Positions 18,832-27,763 of a stretch of 64,000 nt of DNA are shown here, piece by piece (the stretch's first letter is position 1; the number at the start of each line of letters is the position of its first letter). The notes below the pieces were generated by a model that worked only from the letters and a program-made list of their open reading frames with translations, made no database searches and was not told where the DNA came from. This DNA is from Algoriphagus sp. (lineage in GTDB: Bacteria > Bacteroidota > Bacteroidia > Cytophagales > Cyclobacteriaceae), in assembly GCF_013373065.1 (NCBI RefSeq), contig NZ_JABXIN010000024.1, forward strand, positions 1 through 64,000. Reading direction: 5' to 3'. A program made the translations under genes and the position numbers.

Positions 18832-19656
18832 ATGTCATTTAAATCAACCCTCAAAAATTTTTACAAAGGCCTTCGGATTTCATTAAGCGCGAATGAAAAT
18901 CCTTTGTTCATGGCTTATTACCAATATTTTTACAGGCCAAAGAAAGGAAGCTTATCAGAATTTATTTCTGAATATTCTCTTTCGAAAAAGGGTGATTTTA
19001 CGGTGATTCAGATAGGAGCAAATGACGGTATCACCAACGATCCCATCCATAAATTCATTAAGCGGGATCGGTGGAAAGGAGTACTTTTGGAACCCCAACC
19101 TGCAGTATTTCATCAGTATCTAAAAAAGATTTATCAAAAAAATCATGAGCTACATCCCATTTGCGCTGCAATAGGAGAAAAAGACGGGAAACAAAAACTC
19201 TTCAAAATTGGCTTTAGCGAATTGCGATGGGCAACAGGTTTAGCATCATTTTCAAAAGAAAAAGTTGAGGAACTATTCGAAATTGGAGTTGTCGAGAAAA
19301 ACTGTAAGAAGTTTGGACTATCAATTCCTAGCAATAAAGAGGAACGGATCAGCCATGAATTAGTAGATGTAATCAGCCCGGACACGTTGATTAAAAGGTT
19401 CAAAATTGAACGAATTGATTTATTACAAATTGATGCGGAAGGTTATGATCTTGAAGTGATAAAAATTTTTGATATCGAGAAAACTCAGCCAAGAGCCATC
19501 ATCTTCGAAAATGAAAATTTGCCAAAGGAAGAATTGGAGGAATGCTACCAACTACTGAAAAGCAATAATTATCGGCTTCAAAAATTCGGAAGAGACACTT
19601 TGGCTATGTTAAATCCTCCGAAAGAATTTGAGCGATTTTTCAAATCTGAAATTTAA
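18832..19656 (+). CDS. FkbM family methyltransferase
   Basis: A 274-residue class I SAM-dependent methyltransferase. The SAM site is VIQIGANDGITNDP (about 59-72), followed by LLEPQPAVF and, later, LLQIDAEGYDLEVIK, the FkbM signature, with IIFENENL after it. Proteins of this family O-methylate sugars of capsules, O-antigens and antibiotics. It sits downstream of a GT2 gene (61 nt gap) and its last 4 nt overlap the end of a convergent glycosyltransferase gene. Base composition is visibly more AT-rich than in the flanking housekeeping genes, as is common in surface-glycan genes. Confidence 0.88.
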   Translation: MSFKSTLKNFYKGLRISLSANENPLFMAYYQYFYRPKKGSLSEFISEYSLSKKGDFTVIQIGANDGITNDPIHKFIKRDRWKGVLLEPQPAVFHQYLKKIYQKNHELHPICAAIGEKDGKQKLFKIGFSELRWATGLASFSKEKVEELFEIGVVEKNCKKFGLSIPSNKEERISHELVDVISPDTLIKRFKIERIDLLQIDAEGYDLEVIKIFDIEKTQPRAIIFENENLPKEELEECYQLLKSNNYRLQKFGRDTLAMLNPPKEFERFFKSEI

Positions 19657-20363
19657 ATTTTATCCAACCCTTTCCAATATTTCAAAAAGTAGTATTTCAA
19701 GGGGTTTTTATACTTCAACTGTTTCCAAGGTCGGCTTCCATGAGGCCTGTGCCAAACGGGAGCATCCATCAATACAAAGTTCTCATAACCCAATTCTAGG
19801 GATTTGGAAGAAATGAAGGTATCATACCAATCTTTTGCGTCATCCAAACCAGAAAAATCATAAGACTTGAGCAAGGACTCTGAAAAAAGGGTACAACAAA
19901 AACTTAAACTTCGCTTTGTGGAAATGACGGACTCCCCTACATTTTTAAATTTGAGATAGGGAAAATTCACTTCTCCTTTTTCATCCACCGTAACTGAACC
20001 AATCAATCCAGACTTGGAATGGGATTCTTGAAATTCCAATAGACGCCTAACAGTATCCTTCTTGACAACTACATCAGATTCAACGACCAATAGAGGTAGT
20101 CCATATTCCAGTGCTTTCTTTTGGGAAATCTGCAAGACAAGCTTGTAATTGGGGGAAGGGTGGTCTGTCAAATCCTCCAAATGCACGAGCTCATATCCAA
20201 TCTTCTTACGATTTCGCTCTAGTTCCTTTTTTGTTTCAACTGAAGAAAAATCATTGAAAATAATATGCTTTACCGCTACATCAGATTTGGCAATCGCCTT
20301 TGCGGTATCCAATGTGGTTTCAATGGAATTTTTGACAGGAGTAATTATAAGAACCTTTTCCAT
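19653..20363 (-). CDS. GT2-like glycosyltransferase
   Basis: A 236-residue protein starting KVLIITPVKNSIETTLDTAK, then IIFNDFSS, and a DxD-like VESDVVV segment at about 114-120, consistent with a small GT-A glycosyltransferase; WHRPHGSRPWKQLKYKNPLK near the end resembles the positively charged C-termini of such enzymes. No signal peptide or membrane span. It converges on the FkbM gene with a 4-nt overlap of stop codons. Probably adds a sugar to the same surface glycan. Acceptor unknown. Confidence 0.75.
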   Translation of the reverse strand: MEKVLIITPVKNSIETTLDTAKAIAKSDVAVKHIIFNDFSSVETKKELERNRKKIGYELVHLEDLTDHPSPNYKLVLQISQKKALEYGLPLLVVESDVVVKKDTVRRLLEFQESHSKSGLIGSVTVDEKGEVNFPYLKFKNVGESVISTKRSLSFCCTLFSESLLKSYDFSGLDDAKDWYDTFISSKSLELGYENFVLMDAPVWHRPHGSRPWKQLKYKNPLKYYFLKYWKGLDKI

Positions 20364-20402
20364 GATAAAAATTTTCTCAAAAGTAAGCCTTTCCAGAAGG
20401 GC

Positions 20403-20434
20403 AAAAAAATATCCTGGCCGATTGACCAGGATAT
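20403..20434 (-). terminator. Terminator after the aminotransferase
   Basis: ATATCCTGG pairs with CCAGGATAT over an 8-nt loop, with seven T following on the minus strand. It separates the aminotransferase from the downstream glycosyltransferase. Confidence 0.82.
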
Positions 20435-20454
20435 CCTGTTTATTTTGATTTCAA

Positions 20455-21657
20455 TTAAGAAAGTTCAGCCAACGCTTTTTTCAATCGCTTAAGAGCCTCT
20501 TTTAATTCTTCTTCAGAAGCTGCATAGCTTAATCGAACACAATTTGGAGCTCCAAAGGCGGATCCTGTCACCAAAGAAACATGGGCTACATCCAATAAAT
20601 ACAAACAAAGATCATCCGCATTATTTACGGTGTGACCGTGCGCTGATTTTCCAAAATAGGAGGTCACGTCAGGGAAGAAGTAAAATGCACCCTCAGGAAT
20701 ATGGGTCTTGATTCCCGGAATTTCTTGAAGCAATTCCAAAACCAATTGTCTTCGCTTAAAATAAGCATCAGCCATCTCCTTGGAAGGCGTTTGATCACCG
20801 GCAATCGCTGCCAATGCTGCCCGCTGTGCGATTCCTGTGCCGCCAGAGGTAAACTGTCCTTGGATTTTCTCAACAGCCTTCGCGATTTCTAACGGAGCAC
20901 AGATATATCCTACACGCCAACCGGTCATGGCATATCCTTTTGAAAAACCATTCACTGTAATCGTACGCTCAAACATTCCAGGAAGTGAAGCAATGCTAAA
21001 ATTCTTTCCGGTGAAATTGATCAGTTCATAAATCTCATCAGCAATAACCATGATTCCCTCATGAGACTTCACCACATCTGCAATGGCTTTCAATTCCTCC
21101 TCGCTAAAAACAGAACCCGTAGGATTACATGGAGAAGAGAAAATTACAGCTTTAGTCTTATCTGTGATAGCTTCCTCTAATTGAGCGGCAGTCGCCTTGA
21201 AGTTATTTTCCAAGGTTCCCTCAATCAATATTGGAACACCCCCAGCTAATTTGATTATCTCTGCATAACTCACCCAATACGGAGAAAAAATCACCACCTC
21301 ATCTCCTTCATTCAGGAGACACATGAATGTATTAGCAATGGAATGCTTCGCGCCTGTGGAAACAACGATGTTTTCTGCCTTTGCCTGAAGAATATTATTT
21401 TCTTCTCTAAGTTTCTTTGCAATGGCTTCTCTCAGATCCTGATAACCAGCTACTGGAGGATAGGAAAAGTATTTTCCCTCATCAATTGCAGCTTTGGCAG
21501 CTTCCTGAATGTGTTTAGGAGTTTTAAAATCTGGCTCACCAAGACTCAGTCCGATGATGTCGATTCCCTGAGATTTCAGCTCCCTAGCTTTTTTTGCCAT
21601 GGCGAGGGTGGCTGATTCCTCCATATTCAAGATGCGATCCGATAGAATAGAATTCAT
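20455..21657 (-). CDS. Class I PLP-dependent aminotransferase (aspartate type)
   Basis: A 400-residue fold-type I aminotransferase. SPCNPTGSVFS, the DEIYELI segment with the PLP-pairing Asp, and NGFSKGYAMTGWRVGY, which holds the Schiff-base lysine in SKGYAMTGWR, place it in the Thermus-type aspartate/prephenate aminotransferase group (subgroup Ib). It would move amino groups between aspartate, glutamate and related oxo acids. Monocistronic, with its own promoter (21686-21719) and terminator. Confidence 0.93.
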   Translation of the reverse strand: MNSILSDRILNMEESATLAMAKKARELKSQGIDIIGLSLGEPDFKTPKHIQEAAKAAIDEGKYFSYPPVAGYQDLREAIAKKLREENNILQAKAENIVVSTGAKHSIANTFMCLLNEGDEVVIFSPYWVSYAEIIKLAGGVPILIEGTLENNFKATAAQLEEAITDKTKAVIFSSPCNPTGSVFSEEELKAIADVVKSHEGIMVIADEIYELINFTGKNFSIASLPGMFERTITVNGFSKGYAMTGWRVGYICAPLEIAKAVEKIQGQFTSGGTGIAQRAALAAIAGDQTPSKEMADAYFKRRQLVLELLQEIPGIKTHIPEGAFYFFPDVTSYFGKSAHGHTVNNADDLCLYLLDVAHVSLVTGSAFGAPNCVRLSYAASEEELKEALKRLKKALAELS

Positions 21658-21685
21658 TTTTTGATTGATTTTTTTACAAATTCCT

Positions 21686-21719
21686 CAAAAATAGGCAGAA
21701 GATTATTAATTCTAAACAA
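21686..21719 (-). promoter_or_regulatory. Aminotransferase promoter
   Basis: On the minus strand TTG (21719-21717), a 23-nt spacer and TATTTTTG (21693-21686), a perfect -7 match; the leader would be about 20-25 nt. Confidence 0.5.
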
Positions 21720-21744
21720 TCTGAGAGAATTGATCTTGAAATGT

Positions 21745-21752
21745 TATTTTTG
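21745..21752 (+). promoter_or_regulatory. -7 element for the MORN-like exported protein gene
   Basis: TATTTTTG, a perfect TAnnTTTG match 36 nt before the ATG at 21789. No clear -33 element at the right distance. Confidence 0.42.
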
Positions 21753-21788
21753 AGTAAAATACGGACCAAAAAATCCCGTTTTTAGATT

Positions 21789-22643
21789 ATGCAGCGAATT
21801 TCCTTTTTGTTCCTCCTACTTATTTTCTGCTTTTCAAAAAGTTGGGCTCAAACCAAAGGAGAAAAACAATCAGATCCTGACAGCACAGGGGTGGTTAATT
21901 CCTCCGTACTCCCTACAACCATGCCTTTGTTGCTTTTTGATGATCGAGACGAGAAGGAGGAGAAAAAAGAAAAGAAAAAAAAGGAACGCAAGAATATCTA
22001 TTTCGGCATTAAGACCAAGCGTGCCTATCTCCGCCAAAATAATCGCGGGCAGGAAATTGTCGAATTATTCAATTACACAGATGCCTCCCGTCAACCTGAT
22101 CCTTATATCCGAGATGTATATTGGTATGACCCAGGGGAAAAAACCATTAAAAATGAAAATTACCAAGCTGGTCAGGGATATCTTTTACATGGACCATACG
22201 AACGGAGAATCAATGAAGTAGTGGTAGAAAGCGGAATGTACTACTATGGAATGAAGCATGACACCTGGATGCTATTTGATGCACGAAATGTGCTGCAGGA
22301 CAAAAATCATTACAAAGAAGGATGGCCTCGCGAATCCCGAATCAGCTATTACAACAGGACGTCCAAAACCATCGAAAAAATCACTCCGATCCAATATGGA
22401 CTTGAAGAAGGGTACTTTTTCTATTTTTATGAAGACCGGCAAGTCGCAGTAACCGGAGAATATCGCTTCGGTCAAAAGGTCGGACTTTGGACCGAGTACT
22501 GGGACACCAATAACACGCGAGCCATTCGAAAAAGGGAAATCCAATATCAAGAAGAACCCTACATGGATGAATTCAAACCTTACATCCGAGCAGAATGGGA
22601 CCAAGAAGGTAATTTAGTCTATCGATCAGATCGAGCCAATTAA
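21789..22643 (+). CDS. Exported protein with MORN-like repeats
   Basis: A 284-residue protein with a signal peptide (MQRISFLFLLLIFCFSKSWAQ), a charged Lys/Glu-rich linker (about 55-70) and then repeats of the type GPYERR...GMYYYGMKHDTWMLFD and GEYRFGQKVGLWTEYW. This YxxGxxxGxW pattern is that of MORN/YwqK-like repeats. Such proteins in Bacteroidota have no known function. Its end overlaps the end of the convergent SYLF gene by 4 nt. It shares a divergent promoter region with the aminotransferase. Confidence 0.72.
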   Translation: MQRISFLFLLLIFCFSKSWAQTKGEKQSDPDSTGVVNSSVLPTTMPLLLFDDRDEKEEKKEKKKKERKNIYFGIKTKRAYLRQNNRGQEIVELFNYTDASRQPDPYIRDVYWYDPGEKTIKNENYQAGQGYLLHGPYERRINEVVVESGMYYYGMKHDTWMLFDARNVLQDKNHYKEGWPRESRISYYNRTSKTIEKITPIQYGLEEGYFFYFYEDRQVAVTGEYRFGQKVGLWTEYWDTNNTRAIRKREIQYQEEPYMDEFKPYIRAEWDQEGNLVYRSDRAN

Positions 22644-23167
22644 AAATCCCTGAATTTAAACTGTTGCCCTCCCACGGATGCCTCATACATTAATCCACCC
22701 TTTGTTCGGGTAAAGACCATCACCCCATCCACATATTTTGCATCAGCAGAAGCTCCTGCGGCGGCGGCAACTGCTGAAACTTGGGCGGCCATTTCAATTT
22801 TCCCATTTTTAAAACGCTCCCAAGCCTCTTTATCTTCAAAAAAAACAATCTCACTGTATGCCTGTCCTCCAGCCTGAAAACCAATCGTAACCTGTGTCAT
22901 GCGTGCATATCCAATGTGTTTTCCATGCTCATAAGCTACTCCATTTCCAGCAGCCCCTCCCACTCCCAAGCCACCTTTTCCCACATTAGGAAGGATAATA
23001 TAGCCATAGGAAGAATTGAAAAGCTCTGACATACCAGGATCATCTTCTAGAAATTCGGATTTTGCTTCCATTGCATCTTCAAAAATCTGCTTGTCCTTTT
23101 TATCTGTTTGGGAAAAGACAAATCCTGTTAATAACAGGAATACCAAGGTGATTGCTAGCTTTTTCAT
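22640..23167 (-). CDS. Exported SYLF (Ysc84-like) lipid-binding domain protein
   Basis: A 175-residue protein with signal peptide MKKLAITLVFLLLTGFVFSQ. The body (GYIILPNVGKGGLGVGGAAG NGVAYEH, then TQVTIGFQAGGQAYSEIVFFEDKEA and MAAQVSAVAAAAGASAD) is the SYLF domain, which binds phosphoinositides in eukaryotes; the bacterial role is unknown, probably at the envelope. It lies 11 nt downstream of a YraN gene on the same strand. Confidence 0.9.
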   Translation of the reverse strand: MKKLAITLVFLLLTGFVFSQTDKKDKQIFEDAMEAKSEFLEDDPGMSELFNSSYGYIILPNVGKGGLGVGGAAGNGVAYEHGKHIGYARMTQVTIGFQAGGQAYSEIVFFEDKEAWERFKNGKIEMAAQVSAVAAAAGASADAKYVDGVMVFTRTKGGLMYEASVGGQQFKFRDF

Positions 23168-23178
23168 AATGAATAAAG

Positions 23179-23535
23179 TTAATAAAATGCATCTTCAAAA
23201 TGCCGAAAATTGATGACTCCTACTTTGTTTTTATAAACGCCAACAATATCAAATCTAATATCTTGATGCCAGTCAATTTGATGAATATAGGCATCAGCAG
23301 CCTTTACAATTAGCTTCTTTTTGACATGATCTACAAACTCTTCTGCAAAACCAAAACCTGTACCTGAACGAAACTTCACCTCCACAAAAATCAATAAACC
23401 TTTATGCTTCATTATCAGATCAATTTCTGCATGTTTATAGCGATAATTCTTTTCTAAAAATTCATACCCTTTCGATTCCAACCATTGACGGGCTAAATCT
23501 TCAGCATGCTTTCCCGATTCAAGATGTTCAGCCAT
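23179..23535 (-). CDS. YraN (UPF0102) family endonuclease-like protein
   Basis: A 118-residue protein of the restriction-endonuclease-like fold. GKHAEDLARQWLESKGYEFLEKN at the start and AEIDLIMKHKGLLIFVEVKF with the Asp and E-x-K catalytic positions match UPF0102. The biological role is not established. First gene of a two-gene unit with the SYLF gene. Confidence 0.92.
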   Translation of the reverse strand: MAEHLESGKHAEDLARQWLESKGYEFLEKNYRYKHAEIDLIMKHKGLLIFVEVKFRSGTGFGFAEEFVDHVKKKLIVKAADAYIHQIDWHQDIRFDIVGVYKNKVGVINFRHFEDAFY

Positions 23536-23547
23536 TCAGGAATTGTT

Positions 23548-23555
23548 TAATTTTG
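23548..23555 (+). promoter_or_regulatory. Possible lipB -7 element
   Basis: TAATTTTG matches TAnnTTTG, 61 nt before the lipB ATG, in the short divergent gap with yraN. The -33 element is not clear. Confidence 0.33.
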
Positions 23556-23616
23556 AAAAATCCGAACGAAAGGCTTTTTGCTTTAGTTAAAAGTTGCAAC
23601 TCGGCCTATTTCAATT

Positions 23617-24333
23617 ATGAATGAAGTTATCAACAAAAAAGTAAAATTCACAGACTTAGGTCGCATGGATTATCAGCAGGCCTGGGATTATCAGGAAGAG
23701 CTGTTTGGAGCTATTGTCTCGACTAAAATCAGTAACCGAAAAAAACCGCTTGCGGAACAAGTTGCTACAGAAAACCACTTGCTATTCGTTGAACATCCCC
23801 ATGTGTATACTTTGGGAAAAAGCGGAAAACCGGAAAACTTACTTCTGGATGAAAAAGGGCTTGAAAACCATCATGCAAGCTTTTACAAAATCAACCGGGG
23901 TGGAGACATCACCTACCATGGACCGGGCCAACTTGTCGGGTACCCAATCCTTGATTTGGAAAATTTCTTTACTGATATCCATCGCTATTTGAGATTCTTG
24001 GAGGAGGCAATTATCCGAACCTTAGCTGAATATGATATTGAAGCTGGTCGGATTGATGGATTGACTGGAGTATGGCTTGATCCGGTGAAGCAAGAAAATC
24101 CTCGGAAAATCTGTGCCATGGGCGTCAAATCCAGTCGTTGGGTCACCATGCATGGATTTGCTTTTAATCTCAATGCAAACTTGGATTATTTCGGACATAT
24201 TATCCCATGTGGAATCGATGATAAAGCAGTTACCTCACTTCACTTAGAATTAGGAAAACCCGTCGATGAAAATGAAGTAAAAGCAAAAGTCAAAAAGCAT
24301 TTAGTGGATTTATTTGAAATGGAACTGTACTAA
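23617..24333 (+). CDS. lipB: Octanoyl-ACP:protein octanoyltransferase
   Basis: A 238-residue LipB, which moves the octanoyl group from acyl carrier protein to lipoyl domains as the first step of lipoate synthesis. The motif RGGDITYHGPGQ is at 94-105; the catalytic pair is Lys171 in MGVKSSRW and Cys198 in IIPCGIDDKAVTSL. The target lipoyl enzymes include the glycine cleavage and 2-oxoacid complexes whose parts (gcvP, lpd) are also in this window. First of a run of plus-strand genes. Confidence 0.97.
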   Translation: MNEVINKKVKFTDLGRMDYQQAWDYQEELFGAIVSTKISNRKKPLAEQVATENHLLFVEHPHVYTLGKSGKPENLLLDEKGLENHHASFYKINRGGDITYHGPGQLVGYPILDLENFFTDIHRYLRFLEEAIIRTLAEYDIEAGRIDGLTGVWLDPVKQENPRKICAMGVKSSRWVTMHGFAFNLNANLDYFGHIIPCGIDDKAVTSLHLELGKPVDENEVKAKVKKHLVDLFEMELY

Positions 24334-24360
24334 TCATCCAGTATCCTCATCAGCTCGAAC

Positions 24361-24762
24361 ATGAAAAAAGATATTGATTTTTCACCCGTAACCGGAGTGA
24401 AGCTTGCCATTGCAAAAGAAGAGACCGAATCCGGAACAGAATGGGGTGTATATATTATCAACTTGAATTTGATCGAACTCAATACGGTCATGATTACCTC
24501 CAAAGGATATGGAGAACTAGAAGGGGAGCTACGAAAAACCTCCATTCTTCGACATTTGATCAAAGAGCTCGGGCCACAATGTGTCGCCAAAGTGGAACCC
24601 ATAGATCCAGCAGTCTTTGCCTTAACCAATGAGTTTTGGGTGAGTTACTATATCCTTGATCAGATTTTTGACAAAAAGTTTATCTTTACTCCTGGCAGTT
24701 TTGACCCCTCACTGCAGCAAATGATCCCTGAATTAGGTTTAGTAGGGGTTTTACATAGTTAA
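24361..24762 (+). CDS. Conserved protein of unknown function
   Basis: A 133-residue protein that I do not recognise as a named family. It has no signal peptide or membrane span. The N-terminal half reads like beta strands (VKLAIAKEE, EWGVYIINLNLIELNTVMIT), the second half like helices and an acidic C-terminus ending VGVLHS. It sits 27 nt after lipB and 6 nt before an exonuclease gene, so it is probably cotranscribed with both. Its regular codon use and spacing support a real gene. Confidence 0.75.
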   Translation: MKKDIDFSPVTGVKLAIAKEETESGTEWGVYIINLNLIELNTVMITSKGYGELEGELRKTSILRHLIKELGPQCVAKVEPIDPAVFALTNEFWVSYYILDQIFDKKFIFTPGSFDPSLQQMIPELGLVGVLHS

Positions 24763-24768
24763 TTAACC

Positions 24769-25518
24769 ATGGCCGATTTTTTTAATCAACTGGGCGATAT
24801 TTTGTTTTTAGACATAGAAACCGCCTCCCTCACAGAGCGTTTTGAAGATTTAGATGAGCGCCTTCGGGAGGAATGGGTCAAAAAAGAAAAGTACCTAAAG
24901 AAAGATCCTAACGGAATTATTGAACCAGGTGCTCTCTATTTTGAAAGGGCAGGAATCCATGCAGAATTTGGACAAATTATCTGCGTTGGAGTGGGATATT
25001 TTCAATGGAAAAAGAAAGAAAAAAAGCTGATTTTCCGTTCCAAAGTTTTTCAAAATGAAAATGAACGGGAGTTATTGATTTCTTTTTCAGAATTGCTCCA
25101 AAAGAAAAAATGGGTGCTATGTGCCCATAATGGAAAAGAGTTTGACTTCCCCTACCTCTGCCGAAGAATGCTCATCCAGGGAGTTCCCCTACCCGAACCC
25201 CTACAACTGGCAGGGAAAAAACCTTGGGAAATCCGACACCTAGATACTATGGAATTGTGGAAGTTCGGAGATTATAAATATTACACCCGGCTTGAATTAT
25301 TGGCTTCTGTTTTTGGTATTCCTACTTCGAAAGACGACCTTGATGGAAGTCAGGTTAATTCCACCTTTCACCTGGAAAAAGACATGGATCGAATCCAGAA
25401 ATATTGCCTTCAAGATGTAGAGGTAACCGCTCGCGTTTACCTAGCAATGAATCCGGGAATCGATGAAATGGATATCGAAGTCATACATCTTGACAGCCTA
25501 AAAAAAGAACACAACTAA
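24769..25518 (+). CDS. DEDDy-type 3'-5' exonuclease
   Basis: A 249-residue RNase H-fold exonuclease of the DNA-polymerase-B-exonuclease-like group. Exo I is FLDIETAS with Asp15 and Glu17, Exo II lies in CAHNGKEFDFPYL, and Exo III is YCLQDVEVTARVY, the Tyr-Asp form that makes it DEDDy. There is no polymerase domain. Substrate could be DNA or RNA; position just upstream of rnr hints at RNA turnover but does not prove it. Confidence 0.88.
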   Translation: MADFFNQLGDILFLDIETASLTERFEDLDERLREEWVKKEKYLKKDPNGIIEPGALYFERAGIHAEFGQIICVGVGYFQWKKKEKKLIFRSKVFQNENERELLISFSELLQKKKWVLCAHNGKEFDFPYLCRRMLIQGVPLPEPLQLAGKKPWEIRHLDTMELWKFGDYKYYTRLELLASVFGIPTSKDDLDGSQVNSTFHLEKDMDRIQKYCLQDVEVTARVYLAMNPGIDEMDIEVIHLDSLKKEHN

Positions 25519-25528
25519 GCTCCGAATT

Positions 25529-25536
25529 TATTTTTG
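25529..25536 (+). promoter_or_regulatory. Possible internal promoter for rnr
   Basis: TATTTTTG, a perfect -7 element, in the 46-nt gap before rnr, 28 nt upstream of the ATG. The -33 position would fall in the end of the exonuclease gene and shows no TTG. Confidence 0.4.
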
Positions 25537-25564
25537 GACTTATCAAAACAACCAATTACCCAGT

Positions 25565-27763
25565 ATGGGAAGAAAATCAAATAGAAGGAACCCAAAAAAT
25601 TCGGGTTCAAATTCACCCAAAGCTTCACAGCTTGCCCGACAGATTAAATCATTTTTAGACAATCATTATGGGGAAGAATTTTCTGCAAAGCAGATAATCA
25701 AAAAACTTGAAATCCGGGATGCCTTATCCAAAGGAGCTGTTGAACCTATTTTATTCAAACTCGTGGATAACGGCAGCATAGCCAAAAGCCCACGAAACTA
25801 CTTTTCATCCAAAAAAGATCCAGAATTCATTACCGGTAAAGTCGATTATGTCAACCCCCGTTTTGCCTTCATCATCCCGGATGATCCTGAGGCCACAGAT
25901 GGAGACATCCTCGTAAAGGAAGCAGACCTGAAGCAAGCCTTGGACGATGACCGGGTCCGAGTCATGGTTTACCCAACCAAAGGACGAGGGGGAAGAAGCG
26001 AAGGTCGAGTGTTGGAAATTTTGGAAAGAGCTCGAGATGAGTTTGTGGGAAGAGTAGAGATTTCCCCACGCTTTGCATTTGTGGTTCCAGATTTCAAAAA
26101 AATGCACAAAGATATTTTCGTGCATCGTGGAGATTTAAAAGGAGCACAACACAATGAGAAAGTTGTGGTCAAATTGACCGAATGGCGGGAAGGGGATAAA
26201 AATCCAACTGGAAAAGTCACTCGAGTCCTTGGAAAAGCCGGAGTTCACGAAGTGGAAATCCACTCCATCATGGCTGAATTCGGACTTCCATTCGAGTATC
26301 CGAAAGAGGCAGAAGCAGAAGCGAATGCCATTCCAGACACCATTAGCCCAAAGGAAATTAAAGCCCGAAAAGACTTCCGGAATATCACCACATTCACCAT
26401 AGACCCAGCGGATGCCAAGGACTTTGATGATGCGATTTCTTACCGGAAACTCGAAAATGGAAATCTGGAAATTGGCGTTCACATTGCCGATGTCACCCAT
26501 TATGTACAGCCCAAAACAGCTTTGGAAAGAGAAGCATTTGACAGGGCAACCTCTGTCTACTTGGTAGACCGAACAATCCCTATGCTTCCAGAGCACTTAA
26601 GCAACGGGCTCTGCTCGCTTCGTCCGAATGAAGATAAACTAACATTTTCCTGTGTTTTTGAAATGGATGAGGATGCCAAAGTCCTTAATCATTGGATTGG
26701 AAGAACAATCATTCATTCGGATAGACGCTTCGTCTATGAGGATGCCCAACAAAACATAGATCAGCAATCGGGAGACTTTTTCGCGGAGCTAACGCACCTC
26801 AATGAATTGGCAAAAAAAATCCGGAAGCGAAGGTTCCAGCATGGAGCAGTCAATTTTGAAACCGTTGAAGTCAAATTCAAACTGGATGATAATGGAACGC
26901 CGCTTGGACTGATGGTCAAAGAGCGAAAAGACATTCATAAGCTGATCGAAGAGTTCATGCTATTAGCCAATAAACATGTGGCTGAATTTATTTTCAAGAA
27001 GCATAATGGGATGGATACATTTGTATACCGAACTCATGATTCCCCAGATATGGACCGATTGGAAATTTTCTCTGGATTCGCCAAGCGTTTTGGACATCAG
27101 CTGAAATTAGACAGTGAACGCCAAGTTGCCTCTTCGCTCAACAAGCTCATGGATGAGATTCAGGGAAAACCCGAGCAAAACGTTTTGGAGCAATTGGCCA
27201 TCCGATCTATGGCAAAGGCTAAGTATACAACTGAACCCAAAGGTCATTTTGGGTTGGCATTCCCTCACTATACCCATTTCACCTCACCGATTCGACGCTA
27301 TCCCGACATGATGGTGCATCGCTTATTGCAGCATTATTTGGACGGTGGAAAATCTCCTGAGGCAGAGCCATGGGAAAAGAAATGCGTCCATTCTTCCGAT
27401 CGTGAAAAACGCGCAGCGGATGCAGAACGCGCTTCCATCAAATACAAACAGGTAGAATACATGTCTCTAGCGGAAGAAAAAGACTATGAGGGTATTGTAT
27501 CTGGCGTGACGGAATGGGGCGTATTTGTAGAAATAACCGAAACCAAATGTGAGGGAATGGTACGGGTAGCCGATATGACCGACGATTATTATGAGTTTGA
27601 CGAGCGAAACATGCGGCTTGTCGGATCCAGATCAAAAAAAATGATCACCTTGGGAGACAAAGTTTGGGTTCGTGTAGTTAATACCGATATTGACCGAAGA
27701 ACCATCGACCTCGAATTTGCAGAAAATGACGAAAAACCAACTCGCTCCAGCGCTATTAGATAA
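25565..27763 (+). CDS. rnr: Ribonuclease R
   Basis: A 732-residue 3'-5' exoribonuclease of the RNB family that degrades structured RNA. A basic, disordered start is followed by a winged-helix domain (about 20-80), two cold-shock domains (about 85-225), the RNB catalytic domain (about 260-590, with the metal-binding aspartates in DPADAKDFDDAISY) and a C-terminal S1 domain (about 630-715, YEGIVSGVTEWGVFVEI). It lacks a long basic tail. Its last 38 nt overlap the next gene in another frame. Confidence 0.97.
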   Translation: MGRKSNRRNPKNSGSNSPKASQLARQIKSFLDNHYGEEFSAKQIIKKLEIRDALSKGAVEPILFKLVDNGSIAKSPRNYFSSKKDPEFITGKVDYVNPRFAFIIPDDPEATDGDILVKEADLKQALDDDRVRVMVYPTKGRGGRSEGRVLEILERARDEFVGRVEISPRFAFVVPDFKKMHKDIFVHRGDLKGAQHNEKVVVKLTEWREGDKNPTGKVTRVLGKAGVHEVEIHSIMAEFGLPFEYPKEAEAEANAIPDTISPKEIKARKDFRNITTFTIDPADAKDFDDAISYRKLENGNLEIGVHIADVTHYVQPKTALEREAFDRATSVYLVDRTIPMLPEHLSNGLCSLRPNEDKLTFSCVFEMDEDAKVLNHWIGRTIIHSDRRFVYEDAQQNIDQQSGDFFAELTHLNELAKKIRKRRFQHGAVNFETVEVKFKLDDNGTPLGLMVKERKDIHKLIEEFMLLANKHVAEFIFKKHNGMDTFVYRTHDSPDMDRLEIFSGFAKRFGHQLKLDSERQVASSLNKLMDEIQGKPEQNVLEQLAIRSMAKAKYTTEPKGHFGLAFPHYTHFTSPIRRYPDMMVHRLLQHYLDGGKSPEAEPWEKKCVHSSDREKRAADAERASIKYKQVEYMSLAEEKDYEGIVSGVTEWGVFVEITETKCEGMVRVADMTDDYYEFDERNMRLVGSRSKKMITLGDKVWVRVVNTDIDRRTIDLEFAENDEKPTRSSAIR

